DNA of 64,000 nt. It comes from Bin55 sp963664665. GTDB taxonomy: Bacteria; Pseudomonadota; Gammaproteobacteria; Pseudomonadales; Azotimanducaceae. The stretch is from contig CAXXMH010000005.1 of assembly GCA_963664665.2 (NCBI GenBank), forward strand, positions 62,001-126,000. The letters are read 5' to 3'. Every line of letters starts with the position of its first letter. The first letter of the stretch is position 1. Under the pieces are notes generated by a model. That model worked only from the letters and a program-made list of their open reading frames with translations. It ran no database searches and was not told the origin of the DNA. The position numbers and the translations under genes are program-made. Shown in pieces: positions 1-8,393 of the stretch.

Positions 1-18
1 ATTGCTGCGCGTCTTGTC

Positions 19-717
19 CTACTCAGTCTTCGACATATCTGTCGTGCGATTCCGCTTGCGTTCCTGCCGTTCAATTTCCTTCCGGCGATGTTCCCAACCC
101 GCATGCCATGCTTTGAACCACTCAGGACGTAACTCATCACCGACAAGCATGGAAGCACGACCGCACTCGAAAAACGCTAGTCTAGGAGGATCTTGACACC
201 CCAAGTCATACGCTTCGCTATTGTCGTAAATAGTCAATTCATCGAACAATTCGACGGTCTTACGAAGATTGGATAACGAATAACGCCAACGAGTTGGAAT
301 GAGAGCGGGATCAACACGATGTCCCATCCTCTCTTGAACTCGTCGATTAATTCGATCAATATTGACTTGGGGGGAATTCGTGCCCAGATAGTGACCTTGA
401 ATTCGATAGCCATGGGATCTAGCATCATTAACTTGATTGACTCCACGTTCTCCTGAGTAGGTACTTTCTACACCATACGCGGCGTGTTCGGTAATGGCTC
501 TCTTTATCCTATCCTCACCTATTCGCAAGGCTTCGATTCGACTAGCTTCACTATCCCAATTTCCGATTCCTTCTGCGATCGAATCAAGGTCGATGTGGAC
601 CTCAGCTAGCGCGTCGCGATTCGCTCGTTTCCACGTGGTTTTACCGCAACCATCGCACCCCATGACGATGGCGAATGATGGTTTGTTATCCAATATGTCA
701 GCCAATGGATCGACCAT
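19..717 (-). CDS. Zeta-toxin-like P-loop kinase
   Basis: A 232-aa protein with an N-terminal Walker A motif (GCDGCGKTT, about residues 20-28). A long central helical part contains the zeta-family style stretch GYRIQGHYLGT, arginine-rich helices, and then a TIYDNS-like strand. Zeta toxins phosphorylate UDP-N-acetylglucosamine, and related stand-alone kinases are common in gammaproteobacteria. No epsilon-type antitoxin gene is adjacent. Upstream lies only a decayed vapC and a vapB. The tail is strongly basic (RRKEIERQERKR). It could be a chromosomal homologue that is not a toxin. Family assignment is by motif recognition only. Confidence 0.72.
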   Translation of the reverse strand: MVDPLADILDNKPSFAIVMGCDGCGKTTWKRANRDALAEVHIDLDSIAEGIGNWDSEASRIEALRIGEDRIKRAITEHAAYGVESTYSGERGVNQVNDARSHGYRIQGHYLGTNSPQVNIDRINRRVQERMGHRVDPALIPTRWRYSLSNLRKTVELFDELTIYDNSEAYDLGCQDPPRLAFFECGRASMLVGDELRPEWFKAWHAGWEHRRKEIERQERKRNRTTDMSKTE

Positions 718-733
718 TCGGTGGCCAGATAAC

Positions 734-967
734 TTACCGCAAGTTTAACGACGCATCGATATGTTCGATAGCTTCAGCATTCGTTGAAGCTGGTACCTAT
801 ATGCGAAGATGTGTCGCGATAGCAAGAAATTCCGAGAGGCAATACCAAGAGAGTCCTAAGAGTTCGTTTTCGATTGCGAACCTAATAATGCATTTCCGGA
901 CACGATCATGCCGCTCCGAATCAGCACGACGGGCTTACGCCAAAATTTTGATGTCAACTGAAATCAA
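734..967 (-). pseudogene. Decayed vapC (PIN-domain toxin remnant)
   Basis: Reading from a TTG that overlaps the end of vapB, the frame gives a PIN-like sequence: an opening with ISVDIKIL, then ARRADSERHDRVRK, then SWYCLSEFLAIATHLRI. This matches the usual VapC order of a D-x-N/K-L start, an H-x-x-A/V helix, and a W..CL.EF.A..THPRIY segment. Two in-frame stops interrupt it, TAA at 935-937 and TAG at 797-799, the latter where VapC usually has Tyr after RI. The frame then stops at 734-736, so the C-terminal acidic residues are also missing. Both internal stops lie where a single base change from a Tyr codon would explain them. Confidence 0.75.
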
Positions 968-1209
968 GAACCTCTTCCTTCGTAAATAAGTGATCGGATC
1001 ACACCCCAGTCTTTCCCTTGTAGTTCGGGGTTGAGACCATTACCGTTCACGCTAGCGTCCCGTAGTTCGAAATTCCCCTTCGCTTGATCCTGTCGAATCG
1101 CTAGCCGTACACCTCGTTCAATCAATGCTCGCAAAGTGATTTTCTGTCTCGCAGCATGAGCTTTCGCAGCGCGCATTAATTCCTCTGACAACTCTACTGT
1201 AGTTTTCAA
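964..1209 (-). CDS. vapB: VapB-type antitoxin
   Basis: An 81-aa ribbon-helix-helix antitoxin starting KTTVELSEELMRAAKAHAA, the typical VapB N-terminus that binds operator DNA. The C-terminal half would bind the VapC active site. The start is TTG at 1207-1209, with a strong AGGAGG Shine-Dalgarno seven bases upstream. The ORF end overlaps the start of the decayed vapC, the usual antitoxin-toxin arrangement. Because that toxin has two internal stops and no C-terminus, this antitoxin is effectively an orphan. It may still autoregulate or protect against a related VapC elsewhere. Confidence 0.85.
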   Translation of the reverse strand: MKTTVELSEELMRAAKAHAARQKITLRALIERGVRLAIRQDQAKGNFELRDASVNGNGLNPELQGKDWGVIRSLIYEGRGS

Positions 1210-1575
1210 TCTAAAGCCTCCTACGTTTCAACACGCCTCCTCATATCCTAGAGGACATTCGCCACCGTTGCCTGAGCATCAAATATGCAATCCCGTCGAT
1301 CGCAAAGTGCATCTATCGCTCTTAAGACATCCGATATAGTACGAACGGATCGACAAATGTGAATCTCCTGTGTCAATCTCGACAAAGGGGTATACATTTT
1401 CAATTTAACCAAGTCGGAAGCGACGCATCTAGGCAAATCGTCCGCTTGCTTCCCAACATATGGTGAAACGCATGCTGTTGATATCCACTCTTTATGCCGA
1501 GAGGCAATTTCCCCACATCTGACGATGTACTGATCACGGAATTGAGTGACCTTTCCCAACAGAAGAATCCACGGA
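1210..1575. other. Intergenic region, no supported gene
   Basis: This space separates vapB (minus) from the AAA_14 ATPase (plus). It contains the vapB Shine-Dalgarno and presumably divergent promoters. A minus-strand frame is open from 1688 to 1248, but it overlaps the ATPase start and resembles no family I recognise, so I do not call it. Confidence 0.5.
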
Positions 1576-2838
1576 ATGGAAAATTTCAAGCGGTCGCTCG
1601 TCACGACCTTAGTAGGTCGACTGCACGAGCGACCTGACAAACTGATCGCGATATTTGGACCGCGGCAGTCAGGTAAAACGACAATCACTCGGCAAGCGCT
1701 GCAAATCGTAAAACGACCCAGCGTTCATATACAAGTCGACCTCGTGGATACGGCTGAGATCGGTACGCCGAGTGGACTTGAGTCGACGATCCACGTTCCG
1801 CGTCAACCGGACTGGCAGTGGCTAGCCCAAACGTGGCAAAGTGCAAGAGTCAAAGCCGTTAACCATCCGCACGGATTTATTCTCGCACTTGACGGAATTC
1901 AGAAGATTCCCGATTGGTCCACCATTGTGAAAGGTTTGTGGGATGCTGACCGAGCAGCAGGTCGTCAATTGCACGTGATCATTCTGGGTTCCACGCCGTT
2001 GTCAATCCAGTCAAGTTTGAACGAAAGTCTCACTGGACGGTTCGAGCTTCTACGCGTCCCGCACTGGTCCTTTGACGAAATGGCTAAAGCCTTCGGTGTT
2101 GACTTGGATGAGTATCTCTATTTCGGTGGTTACCCAGGCGGCGCACAGTACATTCACGAAGAGGATCGATGGCGGGAGTATGTTTGGCATACGCTTATTA
2201 ATCTCTCGATTGAGCAAGACCTGCTCGATATGACGCGCGTAGATAAACCTGCGACTCTAAAAAGGTTGTTTCAATTGGGTTCGTCGTGTTCAGGGCAAGT
2301 CCTGCCTTTTACCAGAATGCTCGACCAGCTTCCAGATGCAAGGAACATCACCACACTCTCGAGGTACCTGGATTTGCTCTCGATGACAGGTCTACTCACA
2401 GGTTTTCCGAAGTATGCACCGTCGAAGCGATGGATTCGTCCGTCTAATCTCAAGCTCAACGTGTGTAACACGGCACTACTGACTATGAATTCGGGCTACA
2501 CGTTTAGCCAAGCCCGCAACGATCGCACATATTGGGATAGGTTAGTTGAAAGCGCGATTGGTGCGCACATCTTCAACTCATTCCGGACGAACATCAAGGC
2601 GTACTACTGGCATGATAGCGGTGGAGGTTCCGGAATTGATGTGGATTTCGTACTTCAACAAGGACCTCACACCATCGGCATTAAGGTGAAGAGCGGTACT
2701 CAAAATCGACACGTACGCAGACACGACACGTTTACACAAGAGTTCAACCCAAGTCGAACGTTGCTAGTCGGTGATGGCGGCATTCCTATCGATGGGTTCT
2801 TGTCTAAACCCATAGAACGATGGTTTGATACTCTCTAG
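1576..2838 (+). CDS. AAA_14/DUF4143 ATPase with degenerate active sites
   Basis: A 420-aa member of the AAA_14-DUF4143 family: an N-terminal P-loop ATPase followed by DUF4143 and a PD-(D/E)XK-like C-terminus. Walker A is intact (GPRQSGKTT, residues 28-36). In Walker B the usual DEIQ reads DGIQ (D106, G107, codon GGA at 1894-1896), so the catalytic glutamate is lost. In the C-terminal D-Xn-E-X-K site, D357 is present but the glutamate is Lys (K370, codon AAG at 2683-2685). Each change is one base from the consensus codon. The start at 1576 (MENFKRSL) is preferred over an in-frame ATG 30 bases upstream because family members begin close to this point. Two apparently intact paralogues lie at 38.1 and 56.3 kb. 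Confidence 0.82.
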   Translation: MENFKRSLVTTLVGRLHERPDKLIAIFGPRQSGKTTITRQALQIVKRPSVHIQVDLVDTAEIGTPSGLESTIHVPRQPDWQWLAQTWQSARVKAVNHPHGFILALDGIQKIPDWSTIVKGLWDADRAAGRQLHVIILGSTPLSIQSSLNESLTGRFELLRVPHWSFDEMAKAFGVDLDEYLYFGGYPGGAQYIHEEDRWREYVWHTLINLSIEQDLLDMTRVDKPATLKRLFQLGSSCSGQVLPFTRMLDQLPDARNITTLSRYLDLLSMTGLLTGFPKYAPSKRWIRPSNLKLNVCNTALLTMNSGYTFSQARNDRTYWDRLVESAIGAHIFNSFRTNIKAYYWHDSGGGSGIDVDFVLQQGPHTIGIKVKSGTQNRHVRRHDTFTQEFNPSRTLLVGDGGIPIDGFLSKPIERWFDTL

Positions 2839-2928
2839 TTCAGTTCCACGTATTTGCAGGCGATTTAGACGTGCAGAAGGTGAAGCACAAACACTCCACA
2901 GAGTCCAGGCTTTCCCGATTACTTGACT

Positions 2929-3417
2929 CTAGTTGTATCCACCCGCGGTCATGCGGTCTATGTAGTGACAAACTGAATTCGCCCGACCTTCCTTAACCAA
3001 TTGCTCTGCTGATGCACCGTAACTTGGATGTAATTCGTTTCGATACCATGTGAAAGCGGAGTTAGCAGATCCCATGAGCGGTTCGATTTTGACCAAAATC
3101 TCGACCAGTTCCAGCAATCGAGTTTGTGATATCTGAGACCGAACCTCCTCGACGCTATGTAGCGCGTCTAAGGTGATTCCAAGCGATTCTGCGATTTCCT
3201 TCGTGTCGGTACCCAACACATCCGCAAGGAGCGTTGCCGAAATCTCACATTGTTGAGCAATTTCCGCGAGTTTCACGAAATCTACCGAATCTTCGTTATC
3301 TGTAGGAGCTTGGATCAATATTAGCCTTATATTGCGGAATCTCGGAAATAAATTTACCCACGAACGCGATCTCCAGGAGAAAGCATCAAACCTATTCGAT
3401 ACACTACCAGCTACCAT
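2929..3417 (-). CDS. DUF2384 (MbcA/ParS/Xre-type) antitoxin-like protein
   Basis: The C-terminal 45 residues have the hallmark toxin-binding DUF2384 pattern: AFTWYRNE, a GASAEQLVKEGRA segment, then an HYIDRMTAGGY ending. The middle (about residues 45-80) looks like a helix-turn-helix (KLAEIAQQCEIS, then EIAESLGI). In this family the antitoxin normally precedes a RES-domain or similar toxin, but only about 90 bases separate this gene from the convergent ATPase, so no toxin follows. The 5' end overlaps the traC-like ATPase stop and the true start is uncertain, probably internal to the listed span. Confidence 0.7.
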   Translation of the reverse strand: MVAGSVSNRFDAFSWRSRSWVNLFPRFRNIRLILIQAPTDNEDSVDFVKLAEIAQQCEISATLLADVLGTDTKEIAESLGITLDALHSVEEVRSQISQTRLLELVEILVKIEPLMGSANSAFTWYRNELHPSYGASAEQLVKEGRANSVCHYIDRMTAGGYN

Positions 3418-6052
3418 TCAATCCATCTGCAATCAGGCACGCTGCTTCGTATTCACTACATGACAATTGGTCCATGAGTCTCTTGCGTTCTGCCTTCTCG
3501 TGTTTTTCGGTCATCGCGAGTGAAAGCGACAGAGCCGGTGGTACGTTTCGAAATAAGCTCTGAAACTCGTCCGACAAAACGACACCCTCAACGTACTTTC
3601 CAGGTTGCTTTCTCGCGGAAGCGAGCAACAAACGCTGACCTTCAGTCAATTCGCGAAATCGTGCAAGCCGATTGATCTCGTCCTTCGGCATCGCCAAACA
3701 AAGCCACCACTCGATCATGTTCAACATGCGTCTGCTCTGATCCGGGAAGTCTGCTAGATTCTGGGTCGCTATCCAGAACCATGCGCCGTACTTTCGCCAC
3801 ATCTTCGTGATCTTTACGACATAGTTTGCGAGTAGCGGATGCGTCAGAATGACATGTCCTTCGTCAGTAACGACGAGCGTTTGACGATCGTTCTGTTGCT
3901 GTCTCTCGACCAGATCATTGATATGAGACATCAGCGATAGATACGCTACCGTTAACTGGTCTTCGTACCCCTCTCGAGCAAGCATCCCCAGTTCAAAGAT
4001 CGTGACGTCAGCATCCGGCCAATTCGCACCCGGACGATTGAAAAAGTGACCAGCCACGCCGCTTGTAAACAATGCCATGCTGTCGCTCATCTCCCGTGCT
4101 CGCGAACGTCGGTTGTCAGGTAGGCTCGTGTCCCTGCCCATCTCTCGCAGATTTGCCATGACATCTTCGGTGAGAGTGTCACGTTCGTCTTTCATCGACT
4201 GGCGACCTGCATTTATGATCGCTTCTCTAATGAGCATCCGATCAGCACGCGTAAGGCGTTCCTGCTCACGCGCATCGCCACCGGTAATCATGACCCGAGC
4301 GATGATCTCCATCTCGCCGAGAAAATCGCGGTTCTCCTCTTGAATTTGGTCTGTTCCTACCACTCGTGAGGCATGTAGAAAAGGCGGAAGCCGAACATCG
4401 CTGGCGGGTTGCAGTTTGATTTGGTTGACGTTTAGACCGTGCGCCTTGAAATGCTCACCGAGTAACTCGAAGGATCCCCCTGCTTCGATGATGAACAACC
4501 GCGGACGATGGCGTGCCATCATCTGTTGTAGCAGGTAAACAAGCATTGCGGACTTCCCTGCCCCACTTGGTCCAAGCACAAGCAGATGAGCGTTCTTCTT
4601 CCGGTCTTGAATGGCGAGAGGATCGAAACTCAGTGGCTCCGCACCTCGGTTAAAAAACACGAAACCTGGATTACCTTTACCCCGAGATCGGCCGTAGACC
4701 GGCAGCAAGCTCGCCGCGTCACGGGCGAGCATCACACGCGTGCATCGTCGCTTTGCGTCGAGGTTGTGGTCGTACGCCATCGGTAGATTGCGAACGTAGC
4801 TGTCGAGTGAGAGTAAATCGGCTTCTTCCGCGATAGGCTGCAGACCGTTCGTCAACAACGTCATGGAGGTTTCTGTTCGATTAGCGTGCAGCTCATCGAG
4901 GTCTCGTCCACGCAGATAGAACGCTAACGAAGTCGGCAACAGCTTGTTCCCATTCGCAACTTCCCGCTCGACCGCATCGATTTGTGCGCGCGTCACGTCG
5001 GCGTCGGCCGCGTCCCCGACCGCTGCCTTCTTGAGGCGTGCTACGTTCTCGATCAATTCATGTTGTGCCTTCACGATGACCGTCATCGCAAGGATCGTAC
5101 CGACGGGCATCCCGTCGAATAGCGTGTGAATGCGGTCACCTTGTCGTCGCTCCGCGCTTAAGTGTCCGATGTCTGGCACGCGTCGCAACCCTTGGATGGA
5201 TACGACCTGGTGAGCCATTCCATCGAACCACCAAATCCCCGATTTGCGATCAGATTGCGGTTGCACAAGGAGAAGATCTTGACCTACGTCATAGCCCACA
5301 GGAACTGGATTCGGAATCTTTGCGGCAGCATCAATGAGATCGCGGACATTCGAACCCGCAATCGAAGGACTAGGGTTAAACCAAGGCAGCATCCATTCAC
5401 GAAATTGGGTCAAATCGAGGCGCTCACTCGCAATTCCCGCTTGGTCGAGCGCGGTTTGGAACCGGGTCAGGATTTCATTTAAATGCTTCTCTTGGTCCGC
5501 AGGTAGCTTGAGGGGACCTGCCGAGACCCGTTGATACAGCGTCGCACGTACGCGTCTGATCCTCCCGCGCCAAGGTGCATCCGAGACTACCTCGTCGATG
5601 AATGCCCCTTCTGGTTGGGATATCCGATCCAAGTGCTCACCGAATAAGTCGCGAAATACCGTTGCGTAAGGCGTTGCTCGTGCATCTTGTGTACCGTACG
5701 CTCCAATCGATTGTCTGAACGGTGTGAGGTCATAGTCGTCCTGTAAATAGAGCTGCAGCACCCAAGGATGATCAGCATCTTCGGGCAGCGCATCAACTAA
5801 TGAAACTTGAAGTGCGTCCCGTGCATCAATCAGAAAGTCGTCAGTGACCGCTTCTGTACCGATCGGCAAAAGCTCGAGCGCAGCGCCCACACTGATGCCG
5901 TCATCGAGAACGAAACTTCGGCTCTCTGGGAGGTAGGTTGTCCACGGCAGCAGATCGGTGAATGAAGGCGGACGCTCATAGCAACGAACAAACTCCCCTT
6001 TCTTGATCGGCTTCGCGCTAGTGCGAGAATGCCACAACCTCAAACCTCTCAA
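3404..6052 (-). CDS. Conjugative transfer ATPase, TraC/VirB4-like (TIGR03744)
   Basis: An 882-aa VirB4/TraC-class ATPase that would energise pilus assembly and substrate transfer at the cytoplasmic face of the type IV secretion channel. Walker A (GPSGAGKSA) lies near residues 491-499. Walker B (TLVVTDEGHVI) is about 220 residues later, followed by a WIATQNLADF segment typical of VirB4 ATPases. The N-terminal half carries the PFGI-1-class pattern (PPSFTDLLPW, then the Y-L-P-E-S-R motif). It is the last T4SS gene of the operon in this window. Its start overlaps the stop of the lipoprotein gene by four bases, suggesting translational coupling. Confidence 0.92.
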   Translation of the reverse strand: MRGLRLWHSRTSAKPIKKGEFVRCYERPPSFTDLLPWTTYLPESRSFVLDDGISVGAALELLPIGTEAVTDDFLIDARDALQVSLVDALPEDADHPWVLQLYLQDDYDLTPFRQSIGAYGTQDARATPYATVFRDLFGEHLDRISQPEGAFIDEVVSDAPWRGRIRRVRATLYQRVSAGPLKLPADQEKHLNEILTRFQTALDQAGIASERLDLTQFREWMLPWFNPSPSIAGSNVRDLIDAAAKIPNPVPVGYDVGQDLLLVQPQSDRKSGIWWFDGMAHQVVSIQGLRRVPDIGHLSAERRQGDRIHTLFDGMPVGTILAMTVIVKAQHELIENVARLKKAAVGDAADADVTRAQIDAVEREVANGNKLLPTSLAFYLRGRDLDELHANRTETSMTLLTNGLQPIAEEADLLSLDSYVRNLPMAYDHNLDAKRRCTRVMLARDAASLLPVYGRSRGKGNPGFVFFNRGAEPLSFDPLAIQDRKKNAHLLVLGPSGAGKSAMLVYLLQQMMARHRPRLFIIEAGGSFELLGEHFKAHGLNVNQIKLQPASDVRLPPFLHASRVVGTDQIQEENRDFLGEMEIIARVMITGGDAREQERLTRADRMLIREAIINAGRQSMKDERDTLTEDVMANLREMGRDTSLPDNRRSRAREMSDSMALFTSGVAGHFFNRPGANWPDADVTIFELGMLAREGYEDQLTVAYLSLMSHINDLVERQQQNDRQTLVVTDEGHVILTHPLLANYVVKITKMWRKYGAWFWIATQNLADFPDQSRRMLNMIEWWLCLAMPKDEINRLARFRELTEGQRLLLASARKQPGKYVEGVVLSDEFQSLFRNVPPALSLSLAMTEKHEKAERKRLMDQLSCSEYEAACLIADGLNGSW

Positions 6053-6402
6053 TCTCCCGGGTCAGTATCTTGCGGTCTATTACGATCGTAAAGCCCGAAT
6101 GAAGTCCAGAAACCGGGGATTCTGAGTCCATCAGAAGCAGAGAGATGGGGGAACACGTACATGTGAATGACTGGATTCCGGATAACGCCAATCTCGGCAG
6201 CAGATGCGTCGAGACGATTTAGCATTTCTCCGACTTGGTTCTCTTCGTGGCGCGCTGGAGTCGTAGAGATCGCGTGACGTTGATATATCTCGATCATGGT
6301 TGGACTGGATTCAGGTATGTGTAACGGTGCCTGCGTTGTGCATGCCGCACCGAGCCAACTAATCCACAGCCAAAGTAGCGTTGCTTTCAACCTGTACGTC
6401 AT
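6049..6402 (-). CDS. ICE T4SS lipoprotein (TIGR03751 family)
   Basis: A 117-aa lipoprotein of the PFGI-1-class transfer apparatus, probably the VirB7-like partner at the outer membrane. The start at 6402 gives MTYRLKATLLWLWISWLGAAC, a short signal peptide ending in a lipobox (LGAAC). A longer frame upstream would add a non-signal N-terminus. A GGAAG Shine-Dalgarno precedes this ATG. It overlaps the end of the TIGR03752 gene by 44 bases and the start of the ATPase by four. Conserved family features further on include VIHMYVFPHL and the ending FWTSFGLYDR. Confidence 0.85.
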   Translation of the reverse strand: MTYRLKATLLWLWISWLGAACTTQAPLHIPESSPTMIEIYQRHAISTTPARHEENQVGEMLNRLDASAAEIGVIRNPVIHMYVFPHLSASDGLRIPGFWTSFGLYDRNRPQDTDPGD

Positions 6403-7585
6403 AGCTGAGCTTCCGTCCTTCATATTCGTAGTCAATATGCAATGGTCGATCGACGTGGATCGCGACCGTTCGATCCGTGGGGACAAAAATGGCATCAAAT
6501 TCCTGTGACGCGCGAGATGTCAACCACTCGGCCAGTGAGTTACCAGTCGAAGAAATGCTTTTCCCCATGACGAACTCCCGAATCTCACCGCTGATGAACG
6601 CTTCCTTGATGCCGATCGGGTTCTGCTGAACCGTCGTATTCGCGTTCGCAAGCGCTTCCGCGGCACTCCTGCTGGCGTTGACGCCGAGTTGCGCGAGCAA
6701 CCAACTCCTTACATTCGTTTTCCGCTCGCCGGAGATGCACGGCACACCTCGTTCATCGGAAATCCAGCCGATACGCTCGCCGCCGTGGTTGTTCTCGCCG
6801 AGCGTGCGGATACGACCATCCTCAAACACGAAGGTCACGCTCGTCAACGTTCCCGTCACACACGCCAGCGCCCAGTCGCCAACCACGAATCCGCTCCAGA
6901 TGGATCCCTCTAGGCCTTCGATCATGTAGCCGTTCGCCGCCAGGTTGTCAGCACCGGTGACGACCTTGAATGGCAATGGGTCAGTGACACGGTTTTCGAC
7001 GGGCACCCGACCAATCAACGCGGTCATGGTGGTCGAGTTTACGAGCGTTGCGTTCTGCGGGATCGTATAGCGTGGGTTGTCCTGCAAGTTCTCATCAAGC
7101 ACCGCGCCGGTTCCAAACTTCGACTCCATCGATTCGACCCAATGCCAGGATTCCCTTGGTTGCATGACGGCGTCATACCCGAGAAAACTTGATTCAATAC
7201 CTTGGATCTCAGTGGTGTGACCCATCCCGTCGAAACGCGCCATCATGCGGTTGAGTTCTGCAGTCAGTTCATCCTGCACGAGCTGATGGCTTTGGAGTTC
7301 TGTGCGTAGACGTTCCGTGATCCGTGCTTCGACTAGATCGGTCCTTGCACGCAGTTCCTCGTTCTCCATGCGAAGTGATTCGTTCGACTGCGTTAAGCCA
7401 TCGATTTCCTGGACTAGCGAGGACATCGTCGCGGTCAAAGTCTTGATCGTGTCCGCTGGACTATCAGCGTCCGGCGCCGGCGTATCGGGGACGGCGGTTA
7501 AAGTGGCGCTTCGGGATGGATTGTCAGAAGACCATGGCGCTGAAAGCACAAGCATGAGCAAGCCAAGGACCGCAACGCCCAACAC
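6359..7585 (-). CDS. TraB/VirB10-like ICE protein (TIGR03752, PFL_4705 class)
   Basis: A bitopic protein of about 408 aa that would span from inner to outer membrane as the VirB10/TraB scaffold. It has an N-terminal membrane segment (LGVAVLGLLMLVLSAP), a coiled coil (about residues 45-105, rich in E/R/L heptads), then a periplasmic beta-rich domain with GRVPVENRVTDPLPFKVV and EGSIWSGFVVGDWALACV. The GTG at 7583-7585 is the first canonical start codon in frame, but it leaves only a short basic lead. The frame is open upstream to about 7610 and the real start may be an uncommon codon there. It follows the TIGR03749 gene after 29 bases. Confidence 0.88.
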   Translation of the reverse strand: MLGVAVLGLLMLVLSAPWSSDNPSRSATLTAVPDTPAPDADSPADTIKTLTATMSSLVQEIDGLTQSNESLRMENEELRARTDLVEARITERLRTELQSHQLVQDELTAELNRMMARFDGMGHTTEIQGIESSFLGYDAVMQPRESWHWVESMESKFGTGAVLDENLQDNPRYTIPQNATLVNSTTMTALIGRVPVENRVTDPLPFKVVTGADNLAANGYMIEGLEGSIWSGFVVGDWALACVTGTLTSVTFVFEDGRIRTLGENNHGGERIGWISDERGVPCISGERKTNVRSWLLAQLGVNASRSAAEALANANTTVQQNPIGIKEAFISGEIREFVMGKSISSTGNSLAEWLTSRASQEFDAIFVPTDRTVAIHVDRPLHIDYEYEGRKLSYDVQVESNATLAVD

Positions 7586-7614
7586 ATAGAGCGCTTTACG
7601 GTTCAGATGATGAA

Positions 7615-8388
7615 TCAGTGCAATTTCTCGGCGAGAGCGTCATGCGAGCCGACGAGAAACATCACGGTTTGCGCACCACGCTTGCCTCGCGGCAACAGTC
7701 TCGTATGCAGAAACCCAGCCGAACGCCAGAAACCGTTGACTTCGTGGGGACTCAACCTAATCGAATCGTCGCCTTCATTCCGAAGTTCGATAGCAATCGC
7801 CAACCACTCATTCGAACGCCAAGCTGCGAGCAGCGTTGAAGCGACCGCGACGTTTCGGTAGATCGAGTTTGGCGCAACCGCGACGGCCACACGCTTGATA
7901 GTTGAGGCTTCTGAGTTGGGTCGACGTGGCGCGAGCGTCAAACGTGCGACGTAACGCATGACTTGTGCCGCAGTCAAAGGTTGTGAATCGATCGCCGGGG
8001 TCGACGACTCGCTTGCGCGGATGAATAGGTCGTTCACAGATTCCGCCGCCTGTCTAGCAGACACATCAAGCAGCACAAAGCGACCTGTTCGCACACCTTT
8101 CAACGCCACGCGTTGGCGCGTGAACGGTTGTGTCGCCGTGAGATAGACCACGCCGTGGACGCTCGATGCATCGAGTTTCGAAATAAGCGCCGACGGCAGT
8201 CCAATCTCGACCGACTCCTCCAAATGCACGCGCGATTCCACGTTCAGTGGTAACTCAACGGGAATCGGGACGCCCTGGTAGATAACTGAACGGTGAGTGG
8301 CTCCTTTCGAGGTGGTACTTCCTTCTACCACTGCGGCGACCAACACCACGACGAAGACAAGGACAACCAACCATTGGTTCTTGCTCAA
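7615..8388 (-). CDS. TraK/VirB9-like ICE protein (TIGR03749, PFL_4704 class)
   Basis: A 257-aa periplasmic/outer-membrane core component. It has an N-terminal hydrophobic signal (WLVVLVFVVVLVAAVVEG), then a beta-rich region with QGVPIPVELPLNVESRVHLEE and GVVYLTATQPFTRQRVALKG, as expected for the TraK/VirB9-like proteins of this ICE class. The C-terminal part carries AWRSNEWLAIAIELRN and the ending MFLVGSHDALAEKLH. It sits between the VirB8-like and VirB10-like genes, five bases after the former. Assignment rests on sequence pattern and conserved gene order. Confidence 0.85.
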   Translation of the reverse strand: MSKNQWLVVLVFVVVLVAAVVEGSTTSKGATHRSVIYQGVPIPVELPLNVESRVHLEESVEIGLPSALISKLDASSVHGVVYLTATQPFTRQRVALKGVRTGRFVLLDVSARQAAESVNDLFIRASESSTPAIDSQPLTAAQVMRYVARLTLAPRRPNSEASTIKRVAVAVAPNSIYRNVAVASTLLAAWRSNEWLAIAIELRNEGDDSIRLSPHEVNGFWRSAGFLHTRLLPRGKRGAQTVMFLVGSHDALAEKLH

Positions 8389-8393
8389 TCAGC

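Noticed and set aside
1248..1688. 146-aa minus-strand open frame
   Set aside because: Overlaps the start of the AAA_14 ATPase, has no recognisable family and no clear ribosome site; most likely chance or decayed DNA.
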